A stretch of DNA of 63,703 bases from a bacterium D16-51 (GTDB lineage: Bacteria; Bacillota; Clostridia; Lachnospirales; Lachnospiraceae), in assembly GCA_003612285.1 (NCBI GenBank), contig RAYE01000029.1, forward strand, positions 1 to 63,703. Reading direction: 5' to 3'. The notes beneath the pieces are model-generated. The model saw only the letters and a program-made list of their open reading frames with translations, was not told the DNA's origin and did no database searches. This document shows, piece after piece, positions 9,038-16,380 of the stretch; position 1 is the stretch's first letter; each line of letters opens with the position of its first letter. Both the position numbers and the translations under genes were made by a program.

Positions 9038-9934
9038 ATGCAGGAAAGCAGATTATTTAAGATTGTATATTATTTACTTGATAAAGGACAGGCTACTGCT
9101 CCGGAATTAGCAGAAAAATTTGAGGTGTCTGTAAGGACTATTTATAGAGATATTGATGCTTTAAGTGGAGCAGGCATTCCTGTCTATGCAGAAGCAGGCC
9201 GAAACGGCGGCATTCATTTGATGAAGGAGTATGTTTTAGACAAGGCTGTATTATCAGAAGAAGAAAAGCAGGAAATTTTAGCTGCCTTACAAAGTATAAA
9301 TTTTACAAAAAGTATTAGAAGCAGCCAGACGTTACAAAAGATTTCTGCAATCTTTAACCTTAGTTCGGAGAATTGGCTTGAAGTAGATTTTTCCAGATGG
9401 GGAAACAAAGGAAATGACAATGAGAAATTTGAATTGTTGAAATCGGCGGTAATCAAACAAAAATGTGTAAAAATGACTTATGCAAATTCCAATGGGAAAA
9501 TTAGTGAAAGGATTGTCTGGCCGTTAAAAATGTCATATAAGTCTATGGCATGGTACTTAAAGGCGTATTGCACGGAAAAACAGGATTACCGTATTTTTAA
9601 GCTGACCCGTATTGTGGATTTGGAAGTTCTTGCAGAAAGTTTCCGCAAAATCCCATTTCCAGAACCAGATGAAGAACTCAGTGAATCCTATAATACAGTG
9701 ATATTGGGTTTTCCGCAAAATATGTCATACCGGGTTTATGATGAATTTGATAAAACGCAGGTAAGGAAGCGGGAAAATGGAGATTTAATTGTATCTGCTG
9801 AAATGCCGGAAGATGAATGGCTAATAGGGTATCTGTTGTCCTTCGGAACGCAGGTGGACATTATAGAGCCTGCATATCTCAAAGAAATTGTAGCAAAACA
9901 GGCAAGGAAAATTTATGAGAAATATAAAACTTGA
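9038..9934 (+). CDS. YafY-type HTH/WYL transcriptional regulator
   Basis: A 298-residue regulator with an N-terminal HTH_11 wing (TAPELAEKFEVSVRTIYRDI) and a WYL domain around residues 140-210 (VWPLKMSYKSMAWYLKAYC), then a WCX C-terminal dimerisation part. WYL domains sense nucleic-acid-derived or other ligands. AAGGAGGG is placed for ATG 9038; a TTG at 9032 is too close to it. It is followed by a strong terminator, so it is monocistronic. Confidence 0.93.
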   Translation: MQESRLFKIVYYLLDKGQATAPELAEKFEVSVRTIYRDIDALSGAGIPVYAEAGRNGGIHLMKEYVLDKAVLSEEEKQEILAALQSINFTKSIRSSQTLQKISAIFNLSSENWLEVDFSRWGNKGNDNEKFELLKSAVIKQKCVKMTYANSNGKISERIVWPLKMSYKSMAWYLKAYCTEKQDYRIFKLTRIVDLEVLAESFRKIPFPEPDEELSESYNTVILGFPQNMSYRVYDEFDKTQVRKRENGDLIVSAEMPEDEWLIGYLLSFGTQVDIIEPAYLKEIVAKQARKIYEKYKT

Positions 9935-9949
9935 CAGAAGGCGATCTAA

Positions 9950-9984
9950 GAAAAAGCGCACCAGTGCAGGCGGTGCGCTTTTAA
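9950..9984 (+). terminator. Rho-independent terminator
   Basis: GCGCACC and GGTGCGC form a stem followed by CTTTTAA, just after the WYL regulator. The A-run on the other side makes it usable from the minus strand also, for the end of cotJC. Confidence 0.85.
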
Positions 9985-10068
9985 CCGTTTCTATAATAAT
10001 CGGGGAAAGAGGTTCTGAATCAACGTTCCCCGGTTGTTGATACTTTAATATGGGGCAGCGGATAGGGG

Positions 10069-10488
10069 TTAGCAGCTTTTTGTGTCAATCTGTCCATTAA
10101 AGGCATAGAAGTTTCTGCTGTCTAAACCGTCCTGTACCCTTCGTAAGGCTTCACCGAATCTCTGGAAATGTACAATTTCACGTTCTCTCAGGAAGCGGAT
10201 TGGGTCTGCGATTTCAGGCTCTTTTACGATGCGCAGGATATTGTCATAGGTAAGGCGGGCTTTTTGCTCTGCCGCCATATCTTCGTATAGGTCGGTAATC
10301 GTATCGCCGGTAGATTGGAACTGGCTGGCGCTAAAAGGTTCCCCGCCGGCTGATTGTGGCCAAATGCTAAGTGTGTGGTCGATATAATATTTGTCAAAAC
10401 CAGAAGCTTTGATTTCTTCTGGAGATAGATCTTTTGTAAGCTGGTGGATGATTGTTCCAACCATTTCAAGATGTGCTAGTTCTTCCGT
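10069..10488 (-). CDS. cotJC: cotJC 3' piece (139 codons) of split manganese-catalase spore coat gene
   Basis: This is the C-terminal two thirds of CotJC, a di-manganese catalase-type protein of the spore coat. It begins exactly at TEELAHLEM, which holds metal-ligand residues (ExxH). It contains the second pair region AAEQKARLTYDN and REREIVHFQRFGEAL. An open frame continues upstream to 10563, but those 25 extra residues belong to element A and are unlike the family. Together with 18030-18122 and 21620-21712 it makes a 201-codon gene, the normal length. As it stands the piece has no promoter or start of its own. Confidence 0.93.
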   Translation of the reverse strand, partial: TEELAHLEMVGTIIHQLTKDLSPEEIKASGFDKYYIDHTLSIWPQSAGGEPFSASQFQSTGDTITDLYEDMAAEQKARLTYDNILRIVKEPEIADPIRFLREREIVHFQRFGEALRRVQDGLDSRNFYAFNGQIDTKSC

Positions 10489-10510
10489 ACCCAGAGAAGC
10501 AGCGGTAATG
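10480..10510 (-). other. Element A attachment site, left end
   Basis: On the minus strand GCTTCTCTG from the element is followed by core GGT (10491-10489) and then cotJC ACGGAAGAA. Joined with the inner right end, the reconstructed attP reads GCTTCTCT-GGGT-AGAGAAGC, a perfect 8-bp inverted repeat around the core, as expected for a serine integrase site. Confidence 0.85.
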
Positions 10511-10713
10511 TTCCACTTACTGTATTTTGGGACGGGCATGACACGGTGGGATTTCCGATACATAGCTTTTCGACGTTTGAAAGGATAAAGAAGTATGATG
10601 AAAATGAGGATGCGGGGAATGTCGGAAAGCCTTATTCTATCGAAGTTAGAGATACAGAAAGAACGATAACGATATATGGCATTGCTTCAACAAGATTTGA
10701 TATAGCAGGTTAA
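10492..10713 (+). pseudogene. 3' remnant of an unrecognised gene at the element edge
   Basis: One frame is open from the attachment site to a stop at 10711-10713 (about 73 codons), with protein-like content such as VPLTVFWDGHDTVGFPIH and YSIEVRDTERTITIYGIAS. There is no start codon or ribosome binding site. An inverted repeat TCAGACCTA/TAGGTCTGA (10720-10757) followed by TTTTAT looks like its terminator. I do not recognise the family. It may be a truncated element gene. Confidence 0.35.
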
Positions 10714-10761
10714 ATTGTGTCAGACCTATTTGTTTTATTGTGGACAAGTAGGTCTGATTTT

Positions 10762-10858
10762 ATGTAGTAAAGCACACAAGTATAAGATTTGAAGTTGTTC
10801 GATTTGATTCGCTTGATTTTTTTGCGTTGAATAGATATAATGTAGTAAAGCACACAAG
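10762..10858. repeat. Two identical 19-bp direct repeats upstream of the AbiE operon
   Basis: ATGTAGTAAAGCACACAAG occurs at 10762-10780 and again at 10840-10858, 78 bp apart, in the region before abiEi. AbiEi proteins bind repeats in their own promoter, so these could be operator copies. The rest of 10714-10960 shows no gene. Confidence 0.65.
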
Positions 10859-10960
10859 CGATAAAAAATTTATGCGTATTTTAGTGCAGAAGTGAAAGTT
10901 TAGAAGTAAACTCCCAAATCTATCTGAATGACGCAGTAAATGCGTCAGAAGGAGGAAATA

Positions 10961-11569
10961 ATGCTAACACAAAATGATATAAGAATACTAAGCAAAATAT
11001 TTTCTGATTATGGCTATGTCATGACAACGGCACAGCTTACAAATGAAAAATTGTTTTATAGAGATATTCAACGTATGCTGGAACAAGGATTGATTGAAAG
11101 AATAAAAAGGGGCTGTTACCATTGGGTGGATGACTATGGTACGAGTGAGGTGGTTATTGTCAACCGCCTGTTCCCTGATGCAGTTCTTTGTATGGAAACA
11201 GCCCTTTTCTATTATAGATACAGTGACAGGAATCCCGCTGAATGGAATATTACCATTGACAAAAATACTTCCAGAAAGCGTACAAATATTGATTATCCTT
11301 TCATTAAGGCTTATCGAGTTGAGCCAGAGCTGCTTTCCATTGGAAAAACAAAAGGAGAAATTGACTTCCAGGAAGTTCATATTTATGACCGTGACCGTAC
11401 CATTTGCGATGTGCTGAGGAATATGAATAAGATGGATAAAGAGATTTTTAATAAGGCAATACAGGGCTATGTAAAAGACCAGAAAAAAAATATTCCGAAC
11501 CTTATGCAGTACGCAAAGACTTTGCGGGTGCAAAAGCGTGTAAAGGATTTGATTGGAGTGTGGTTGTAA
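10961..11569 (+). CDS. AbiEi-type antitoxin/regulator of a type IV AbiE system
   Basis: A 202-residue protein with an N-terminal winged helix (DIRILSKIFSDYGYVMTTAQL, with the two tyrosine-rich turns typical of AbiEi antitoxin domains). The body contains CMETALFYYRYSD and DRDRTICDVLRN, both characteristic of the AbiEi/DUF6088 group. AbiEi counteracts the AbiEii nucleotidyltransferase and represses the operon. AAGGAGG precedes ATG 10961; an upstream in-frame ATG at 10940 lacks one. The stop overlaps the start of the toxin gene by one base. Confidence 0.88.
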   Translation: MLTQNDIRILSKIFSDYGYVMTTAQLTNEKLFYRDIQRMLEQGLIERIKRGCYHWVDDYGTSEVVIVNRLFPDAVLCMETALFYYRYSDRNPAEWNITIDKNTSRKRTNIDYPFIKAYRVEPELLSIGKTKGEIDFQEVHIYDRDRTICDVLRNMNKMDKEIFNKAIQGYVKDQKKNIPNLMQYAKTLRVQKRVKDLIGVWL

Positions 11570-12465
11570 TGACAGATAAGGCGGCGTCCGTTCTTGCAAA
11601 ATTGAAAAACAAAGCTAAGATTTCTGGAATCAGCTATCAGCAGTGTTTGCAGTTGTTTATGCAGGAGGAATTTTTGCGGAAACTTTCAAAATCTGGTTAT
11701 GAAGACAATCTTATTCTGAAAGGCGGATTGTTCATCTATACGCTTACCAATTTTGAAAGCCGGGCAACGATAGATGTTGATTTCCTGCTTCGTGGATTTT
11801 CCAATTCCATAGAAGATGTAAAAAGTATGATTGGTAAGATTATTGAGATATCAACAGGAAATGATTTTATTTCCATGACAGCAAAGGGATTTGAAGAAAT
11901 TTCCCCACAGAGGAAATACCACGGCATCAGCACTCAAATTATCGGTCAGATAAAAAATGTCCGTGTGCCGTTTAATGTGGATATTGGTGTGGGAGATATT
12001 ATTGTGCCGAAGGCGGAGGTAAGAAGAATCAATACACAGCTTCCAGATTTTGAAAAGCCAGTGATAAAAACGTATTCTTTGGAAAGTACGATAGCAGAGA
12101 AATTTGACGCTATCTTGCAGCGATTTGAATTGACTGGCAGGATGAAAGACTTTTACGATATATATTATCTGGCAAGAACATTCGATTTTGAGGGAGCGAA
12201 GCTGCGGGCGGCAATTTTTGAAACATTGAAGAAAAGAGAAACGCCTTATGATAGAGATAGCTTTAAGCGTATTTTGGCACTTTCCGAAGATGAAGATATG
12301 CAGAAGCGGTGGAGATATTTTTTAAAAAATATTAAAGATGATACGTTGGAATTTGCGGTGGTTATTAAGGAGATGCAGAAATTTCTTGAGCCAGTGTTTG
12401 ATGCGATAGTGGATGAAGAAGAGTGGAAGAAGAATTGGACTTTCAAACAGAAATGGAACGGATGA
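11569..12465 (+). CDS. AbiEii/AbiGii nucleotidyltransferase toxin
   Basis: A 298-residue DNA polymerase beta-superfamily protein. LILKGGLFIYTLTNF and RATIDVDFLLRG carry the GG...DxD-like catalytic motif of AbiEii/AbiGii toxins. The downstream KTYSLESTIAEKFDAI and RMKDFYDIYYLA are the family's C-terminal signatures. Known members transfer nucleotides to tRNA or other targets and arrest growth. An ATG at 11569 (TAATG overlap) is preferred; GTG 11560 is possible. With abiEi it forms a defence or stability module that would help element A persist. Confidence 0.92.
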   Translation: MTDKAASVLAKLKNKAKISGISYQQCLQLFMQEEFLRKLSKSGYEDNLILKGGLFIYTLTNFESRATIDVDFLLRGFSNSIEDVKSMIGKIIEISTGNDFISMTAKGFEEISPQRKYHGISTQIIGQIKNVRVPFNVDIGVGDIIVPKAEVRRINTQLPDFEKPVIKTYSLESTIAEKFDAILQRFELTGRMKDFYDIYYLARTFDFEGAKLRAAIFETLKKRETPYDRDSFKRILALSEDEDMQKRWRYFLKNIKDDTLEFAVVIKEMQKFLEPVFDAIVDEEEWKKNWTFKQKWNG

Positions 12466-12483
12466 ACAAAGGGGGGATACAGA

Positions 12484-12590
12484 ATGGGTAAAGTTCTTGA
12501 ATTGGAACAGAGGGAACAGGCAGGTTCTGGTTCATATAATCGTTTTGAGTATCAAGTTCACTGGATTGTGTGTCATATTATAGGTCAACT
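12484..12590 (+). pseudogene. N-terminal fragment of a DUF4297-like dsDNA nuclease
   Basis: After AAAGGGGGG a frame opens with KVLELEQREQAGSGSYNRF and EYQVHWIVCHIIG. This resembles the opening of DUF4297/dsDNA nuclease domain proteins (QRE..G....FEYQ.HW). After about 35 codons the sequence becomes the antisense of the mutM tail, so the rest of the nuclease gene was lost in a deletion. It would have been a third defence gene next to AbiE. Confidence 0.55.
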
Positions 12591-13094
12591 TGAAAATGCG
12601 ATAGTCTCGTCCTCTGGTTTTCAAGTATTCTTCCGTTGTAATATGGTTTTTTGTGGTAAAATACAACAAACATTCGGGAATCATCTCGGCAAGGCGTTTC
12701 CATTCTTCCGACGTTAAGCTGCCTGCTGGACGAGCAGGGCAAATCTTCGCCCGAAACGGCGGGTATCTGAAAATCGCAATTTCTTTCTGTTACTTAAATG
12801 AAAAATGATATGCGTGTGTTTTTCTATTGGATAGTCAGACGGAATAACAAGCAAACAGCCTGTCATCCGCAAATGCATTATGATTCTGCTTTTATTTTTC
12901 GAATGGATGATTAAAAACTTCCCTCTGCGTGACATGGAAGATATAATCTGTCCTGTAACGGCTTCGCAAAATTTATCGGCGGTTGGCTGTGCGATGACCT
13001 CCGAGCGGCCCACAGTTATATTTTCGATAGCAGGCCCCTTTATATGAGGTTTGATTACACTTTTTATTGTTTCGATTTCGGGTAGTTCAGGCAT
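12590..13094 (-). pseudogene. mutM: mutM (Fpg) with internal deletion and frameshift
   Basis: Formamidopyrimidine-DNA glycosylase removes oxidised purines. The N terminus is intact (PELPEIETIKSVIKP, with catalytic Pro1/Glu2) through LRFSDTRRFGRRF, then stops at 12714. A second frame then gives LTSEEWKRLAEMIPECLLYF and NHITTEEYLKTRGRDYR, which is late mutM sequence. The middle (including the H2TH region) and the final zinc finger are missing. The mutM tail is fused to antisense nuclease sequence near 12590. The start one base after the radical SAM stop shows it was the last gene of a MarR-led operon. Confidence 0.85.
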
Positions 13095-13095
13095 T

Positions 13096-13977
13096 CTACA
13101 TACCACCTTTTCGTGCTGATTTTTTAATTTCGCTGTGATAGAAATAATTAACAATCACAGGCGGATCGTTAAAAGGACGGCTTATACTGTCATCATTCGT
13201 CACATAGTCAAGACCGACTTCGGCGGCATACTCCTTTAGTTCTGTGTCGAGAGCTTCCCAATAGCTGCGGCTGCCTCGGTGATAGATTTCCTGATACAGC
13301 GGCAGGAGAGCGGGATATTTCTCTTTGATATAGTCCATAATGACCGCCTTGTAGTTTCCACGCAGATTTAGGTTTTCAAGCCATATTAAATTGCATTGGT
13401 TTTTCGCCCGTTCAATAATCGCCTTTACATCAGTAATGCCGGGGAAAATCGGGGAGATAAAACAGGTGGTGCGAACGCCTGCTTTATGAAACTCTTTCAT
13501 TGCCGCCAATCGGCGTTCGATTGATACAGCCTTATCCATATCGTCCTTGAACGCTTCGTCAAGCGTGTTGACCGACCATGAAACACGGGCGTCAGGGAAG
13601 GTTTTTATCAAATCCAAGTCCCGCAAAATCAAATCCGACTTTGTTGCAATGGAGAGCTTCGCCCCGCTGCCTTGCAGTTCGGTCAGCAAGGCTCTTGTAC
13701 GCCCATAGAGTTCTTCCTGCGGGTTATATGGGTCTGTGACTGAGCCGATAAAAAGCTCCTTGCCCGCATATTTTTTCGGATTTTTGATTTTATTCCAAAT
13801 CTTCACATCTATAAATTCGCCCCACGGTTCGGGATGGTTTGAGAAGCGTTTCATGAAGGAAGCATAACAATATTTGCAGGCGTGGGAGCAGCCCGTATAA
13901 GGGTTTACTGAAAAATCACATACGGGCAGGTTGGATTTTGTTATCACATTTTTTGCTACAATTTCATTTATAATCAT
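13096..13977 (-). CDS. SPL-like radical SAM protein (element A cargo)
   Basis: A 293-residue radical SAM protein with CSHACKYC at about residue 29 for the 4Fe-4S cluster and LFIGSVTDPYNPQE, the block typical of spore photoproduct lyase-like (SPL/Rv2578c) proteins. It resembles the chromosomal gene at 6224-7108. Start 13977 overlaps the nitroreductase stop (ATGA), with GGGAG at correct spacing, so translation is coupled. Its neighbour mutM suggests a nucleic-acid repair theme, which is inference. Confidence 0.85.
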   Translation of the reverse strand: MIINEIVAKNVITKSNLPVCDFSVNPYTGCSHACKYCYASFMKRFSNHPEPWGEFIDVKIWNKIKNPKKYAGKELFIGSVTDPYNPQEELYGRTRALLTELQGSGAKLSIATKSDLILRDLDLIKTFPDARVSWSVNTLDEAFKDDMDKAVSIERRLAAMKEFHKAGVRTTCFISPIFPGITDVKAIIERAKNQCNLIWLENLNLRGNYKAVIMDYIKEKYPALLPLYQEIYHRGSRSYWEALDTELKEYAAEVGLDYVTNDDSISRPFNDPPVIVNYFYHSEIKKSARKGGM

Positions 13978-14600
13978 TTCCATCTCCCAAAGCGTATTTG
14001 TTTGTCTATATCAGGTTTATATTGTTCTAATTGCGTTTCTTCGGGATTTGCGTAACCAATGCCGATAAATACGGGTATCATATAGGTCGGCGGCACTTTC
14101 AGTTTTTTCTTGACTATATCGTGTTCTTTGTTCAGCGGAATACGCATGGAACAGGATAAACCTTCTGCCGTTGCCGCTAAAAAGATATTTTCTATCACAC
14201 ACCAAATCGTGGCGAAAGGATTTAATTTTGAAACATATTCGCCGTTTAATTCTTTTGATTTGAATAAAGGAATAATGACATACGGCGCTTCTTTCAGCAT
14301 CGTATATTGTTTGGGCATAGCGTAGCCGTACATTTTTTGCCCCAATGTAATCGGATAAGGCCTGGGCATATTCAGATACCTGTCGGCATCGAATTTATCC
14401 GCAACAGCTTTTGCTTCGGAAAAGGCATATTCTTTTTCTTCATCAGTTCTTATAACGATATACTGCCAATTACGGTTATGGTCCCAAGTGGGGGCTTTGT
14501 TTCCTGCTTCCAAAACTCTTTTAATGACCTCAAAATCAACTTCTGTATCTAAAAATTCCCTTGTCGTTTTCCTTTTGTTAATTGCTTCGTAAAGTTCCAT
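13974..14600 (-). CDS. Nitroreductase family protein
   Basis: A 208-residue FMN-dependent NAD(P)H oxidoreductase. It opens with LYEAINKRKTTREFLDTEV, the FMN-phosphate-binding RxxxR.F region, and continues with EAGNKAPTWDHNRNWQYIV. The C-terminal part has EGLSCSMRIP and VPVFIGIGYA-like segments of the fold. Such enzymes reduce nitro compounds or quinones. It sits between marR and the radical SAM gene in one operon, a common pattern for MarR-controlled detoxification. GGAGG precedes the ATG. Confidence 0.9.
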   Translation of the reverse strand: MELYEAINKRKTTREFLDTEVDFEVIKRVLEAGNKAPTWDHNRNWQYIVIRTDEEKEYAFSEAKAVADKFDADRYLNMPRPYPITLGQKMYGYAMPKQYTMLKEAPYVIIPLFKSKELNGEYVSKLNPFATIWCVIENIFLAATAEGLSCSMRIPLNKEHDIVKKKLKVPPTYMIPVFIGIGYANPEETQLEQYKPDIDKQIRFGRWK

Positions 14601-14603
14601 AAT

Positions 14604-15077
14604 TCAATCCTCCGTTTCTTGGTTGATAAGCTCTTTCAGGTTTTTTGTAAATGTTCGTGAGAGATCAATGAACTGTTTTTGTTCTTCCTGTGTAAACATG
14701 GACATTGCCGTATCTTCCGCCCATGTGATGTGGCGGACAACTTTTTCACAGTAAGCCTTGCCTGCTTCGGTTATCCGTACTAATTTTTCACGTTTATTTT
14801 CTTTTCGCTCTTCAACAGTTACATACGCCTCGTTTAATAGATTTCGTATAATCAGATTGACTGTTTGTTTAGACTGAAAGGTGCGCTGACAAATTTCTGT
14901 CTGTGTTACGCCGCCTTTATCGTAGAAATCATCATAATATAAAACATTGACTACTAATAGTGTTTTCATCAGCATTCCGTGACGTTTTGCGTACTCATCA
15001 TACAACGCAAGCTGCTCATCCCGAAATTTGCAATATAGATATGCGTTTTTCTTGGTTTCCTTCGTTATATCATCCAC
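14604..15077 (-). CDS. MarR-family transcriptional regulator
   Basis: A 157-residue winged-helix protein: helices QTEICQRTFQSKQTVNLIIR for recognition and the wing VTVEERKENKREKLVRIT, both classical MarR. It leads the nitroreductase-radical SAM-mutM operon and probably represses it through a perfect palindrome in its promoter. The start is odd: AGGAGG (15082-15077) overlaps the GTG that opens the frame, and the only ATG nearby (15073) is out of frame. Initiation may use a rare codon such as ATA at 15068. Confidence 0.9.
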   Translation of the reverse strand: MDDITKETKKNAYLYCKFRDEQLALYDEYAKRHGMLMKTLLVVNVLYYDDFYDKGGVTQTEICQRTFQSKQTVNLIIRNLLNEAYVTVEERKENKREKLVRITEAGKAYCEKVVRHITWAEDTAMSMFTQEEQKQFIDLSRTFTKNLKELINQETED

Positions 15078-15101
15078 CTCCTATAAAGTCAATTACAGTA
15101 C

Positions 15102-15152
15102 AGTCAATTTATTGACTAATGTTAATATAGCAAATTTTGTTCTGATTGTCAA
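15102..15152 (-). promoter_or_regulatory. Promoter and MarR operator
   Basis: On the minus strand TTGACA (15152-15147) and TATATT (15129-15124) are 17 bases apart. A perfect 16-bp palindrome AGTCAATTTATTGACT (15102-15117) sits just downstream at the start of transcription and is the likely MarR operator. Confidence 0.85.
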
Positions 15153-15216
15153 GAATGCGAGTTGATATTTGGCTATAAAACAGCGGCAAGGATTTTTTTC
15201 CTGCCGCTGTTGTCAA

Positions 15217-15327
15217 TTAGTTATAAATCAAATCTGTATTTACAATTTCCATTGCACTATTGCGAATACAGTTCATTTTTTGTACCCATTCAAGCTGATT
15301 ATCCGCCTTTAACTGTTCCGTCACACT
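15217..15327 (-). pseudogene. C-terminal remnant of tnpV
   Basis: A frame ending at 15217 encodes ESVTEQLKADNQLEWVQKMN and a tail ending IVNTDLIYN. This matches my recollection of the end of the small transposon protein TnpV found in clostridial elements. A stop lies just upstream, so only about 35 codons survive. Together with the GC-rich inverted repeat at 15180-15213 it marks an older insertion or recombination scar in element A. Confidence 0.6.
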
Positions 15328-15413
15328 CTCCCGACCTTAAATGCTTTCTTTTATCTGGCTGTTACATAGGCAGGGTATTCCTGCCTAAATCCAGATAGGA
15401 GGTTCTAAAGAAT

Positions 15414-15863
15414 ATGGAAAGAACAATTAGGCGTGGCGACATCTACTACGCAGAGCTTAATCCCGTCGTCGGTTCGGAGCAGGGTGGCATACGACCCGTA
15501 CTTATCATTTCTAATGATATAGGAAATAGCCACAGCCCGACAGTCATTATCGCTGCCATAACAGGTAAAACACAGACAAAGGCAAAATTACCGACACATA
15601 CCGAAGTAAAGGATGTTGAGGGGCTTGACAGGGACTCTATCATCCTGCTTGAACAGATACGGACGATTGATAAGCGACGTTTGCGGGAGTATATGGGAAC
15701 TCTTGACAAGCGTTTTCTTCCTGCAATGGACAAAGCATTGGCAATCAGTATTGGATTAAACGGATATTTGCATTGCCCAATGAAGCAGGGCAGGCTCTCG
15801 GATTCTTTGCCTGCTCATGAATGCTGTTCGCTGCATGATGACGGCGTTCAAAAAAAGGATTAG
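15414..15863 (+). CDS. MazF/PemK-type endoribonuclease toxin
   Basis: It begins with [20 protein letters not shown] and [12 protein letters not shown], the conserved MazF sheet with catalytic Arg. [19 protein letters not shown] follows, then [20 protein letters not shown], which carries the conserved Thr/Ser region. The core ends near residue 116 ([10 protein letters not shown]), the usual length. The last 30 or so residues (from about HCPMKQGR) are not family-like, so the original end was probably altered. No antitoxin gene is visible upstream, where only a tnpV remnant remains. AGGAGG precedes the start. Confidence 0.9.
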   Translation: MERTIRRGDIYYAELNPVVGSEQGGIRPVLIISNDIGNSHSPTVIIAAITGKTQTKAKLPTHTEVKDVEGLDRDSIILLEQIRTIDKRRLREYMGTLDKRFLPAMDKALAISIGLNGYLHCPMKQGRLSDSLPAHECCSLHDDGVQKKD

Positions 15864-15924
15864 CCCCCTCGTTATATGGTACAATCATTCGCTCATACAT
15901 TGAGAATGAGGGAGGTGCTGCCTA

Positions 15925-16110
15925 TTGGAGCATAGAGAATTTAGGTATGTTGGCGAGCCTGTTCCAGAATTGAATGAGCAGGAACACGCAGCATTTCTTA
16001 TAAATTTTCAAAGGTCAATCCTTTTATCATTAGAAAAACGGAATCTGTTGACCGCATCACAGCGGGAACGCTGCTTGCTTGAGCTTGAAAAACAATATCG
16101 TCTAAATTAG
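15925..16110 (+). CDS. Small protein upstream of recombinase A
   Basis: A 61-residue charged helical protein that starts at TTG, with GGGAGGTG nine bases upstream. It contains EQEHAAFLINFQRSILLSLE and ASQRERCLLELEKQYRLN. Similar short ORFs are often found next to serine recombinases in clostridial elements. Its size and place make it a candidate accessory or directionality factor, but nothing in the sequence proves this. Confidence 0.7.
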   Translation: MEHREFRYVGEPVPELNEQEHAAFLINFQRSILLSLEKRNLLTASQRERCLLELEKQYRLN

Positions 16111-16111
16111 A

Positions 16112-16148
16112 AAAAAGCAACGTCAGGCATAACCGCTTGACGTTTTTA
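16112..16148 (+). terminator. Probable terminator after the small ORF
   Basis: AACGTCA and TGACGTT pair across a short loop and are followed by TTTTA; an A-run precedes the stem. Confidence 0.6.
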
Positions 16149-16168
16149 CATAGTCATATGAAATAATA

Positions 16169-16297
16169 GAAGCAGTGCAGTTCGATTTCGCTTCGCTACA
16201 TCTCACTGACGGGCTTTCGCCCTATGAAAATATACATAAACATCCTTATGCGAGCAAACTCTCACCAGTCTGTTTATGTATATTTTCGCACTGCTTC
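16169..16297. repeat. Nested palindrome upstream of recombinase A
   Basis: GAAGCAGTGC (16169-16178) mirrors GCACTGCTTC (16288-16297). Inside, GAAAATATACATAAACA (16226-16242) mirrors TGTTTATGTATATTTTC (16271-16287). The 129-bp structure sits between the small ORF and the recombinase and could be an inserted inverted-repeat element or a regulatory hairpin. Confidence 0.75.
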
Positions 16298-16380
16298 AAG
16301 CATTTGCACATTCGACATACCATTTTCAATTAACTATACTGAAAATACGGCAAGGGATTGTCGGGAAAGGAGATATTCTT

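Noticed and set aside
10489-10563. Upstream extension of the cotJC 3' frame into a 164-residue protein
   Set aside because: The 25 extra residues come from element A, have no ribosome binding site and are unlike catalase.
10391-10588. 65-codon frame antisense to cotJC at the left end of element A
   Set aside because: Its first half is antisense to the conserved catalase codons. The second half matters only as a possible recombinase tail in the circular form, so it is not listed as a gene.
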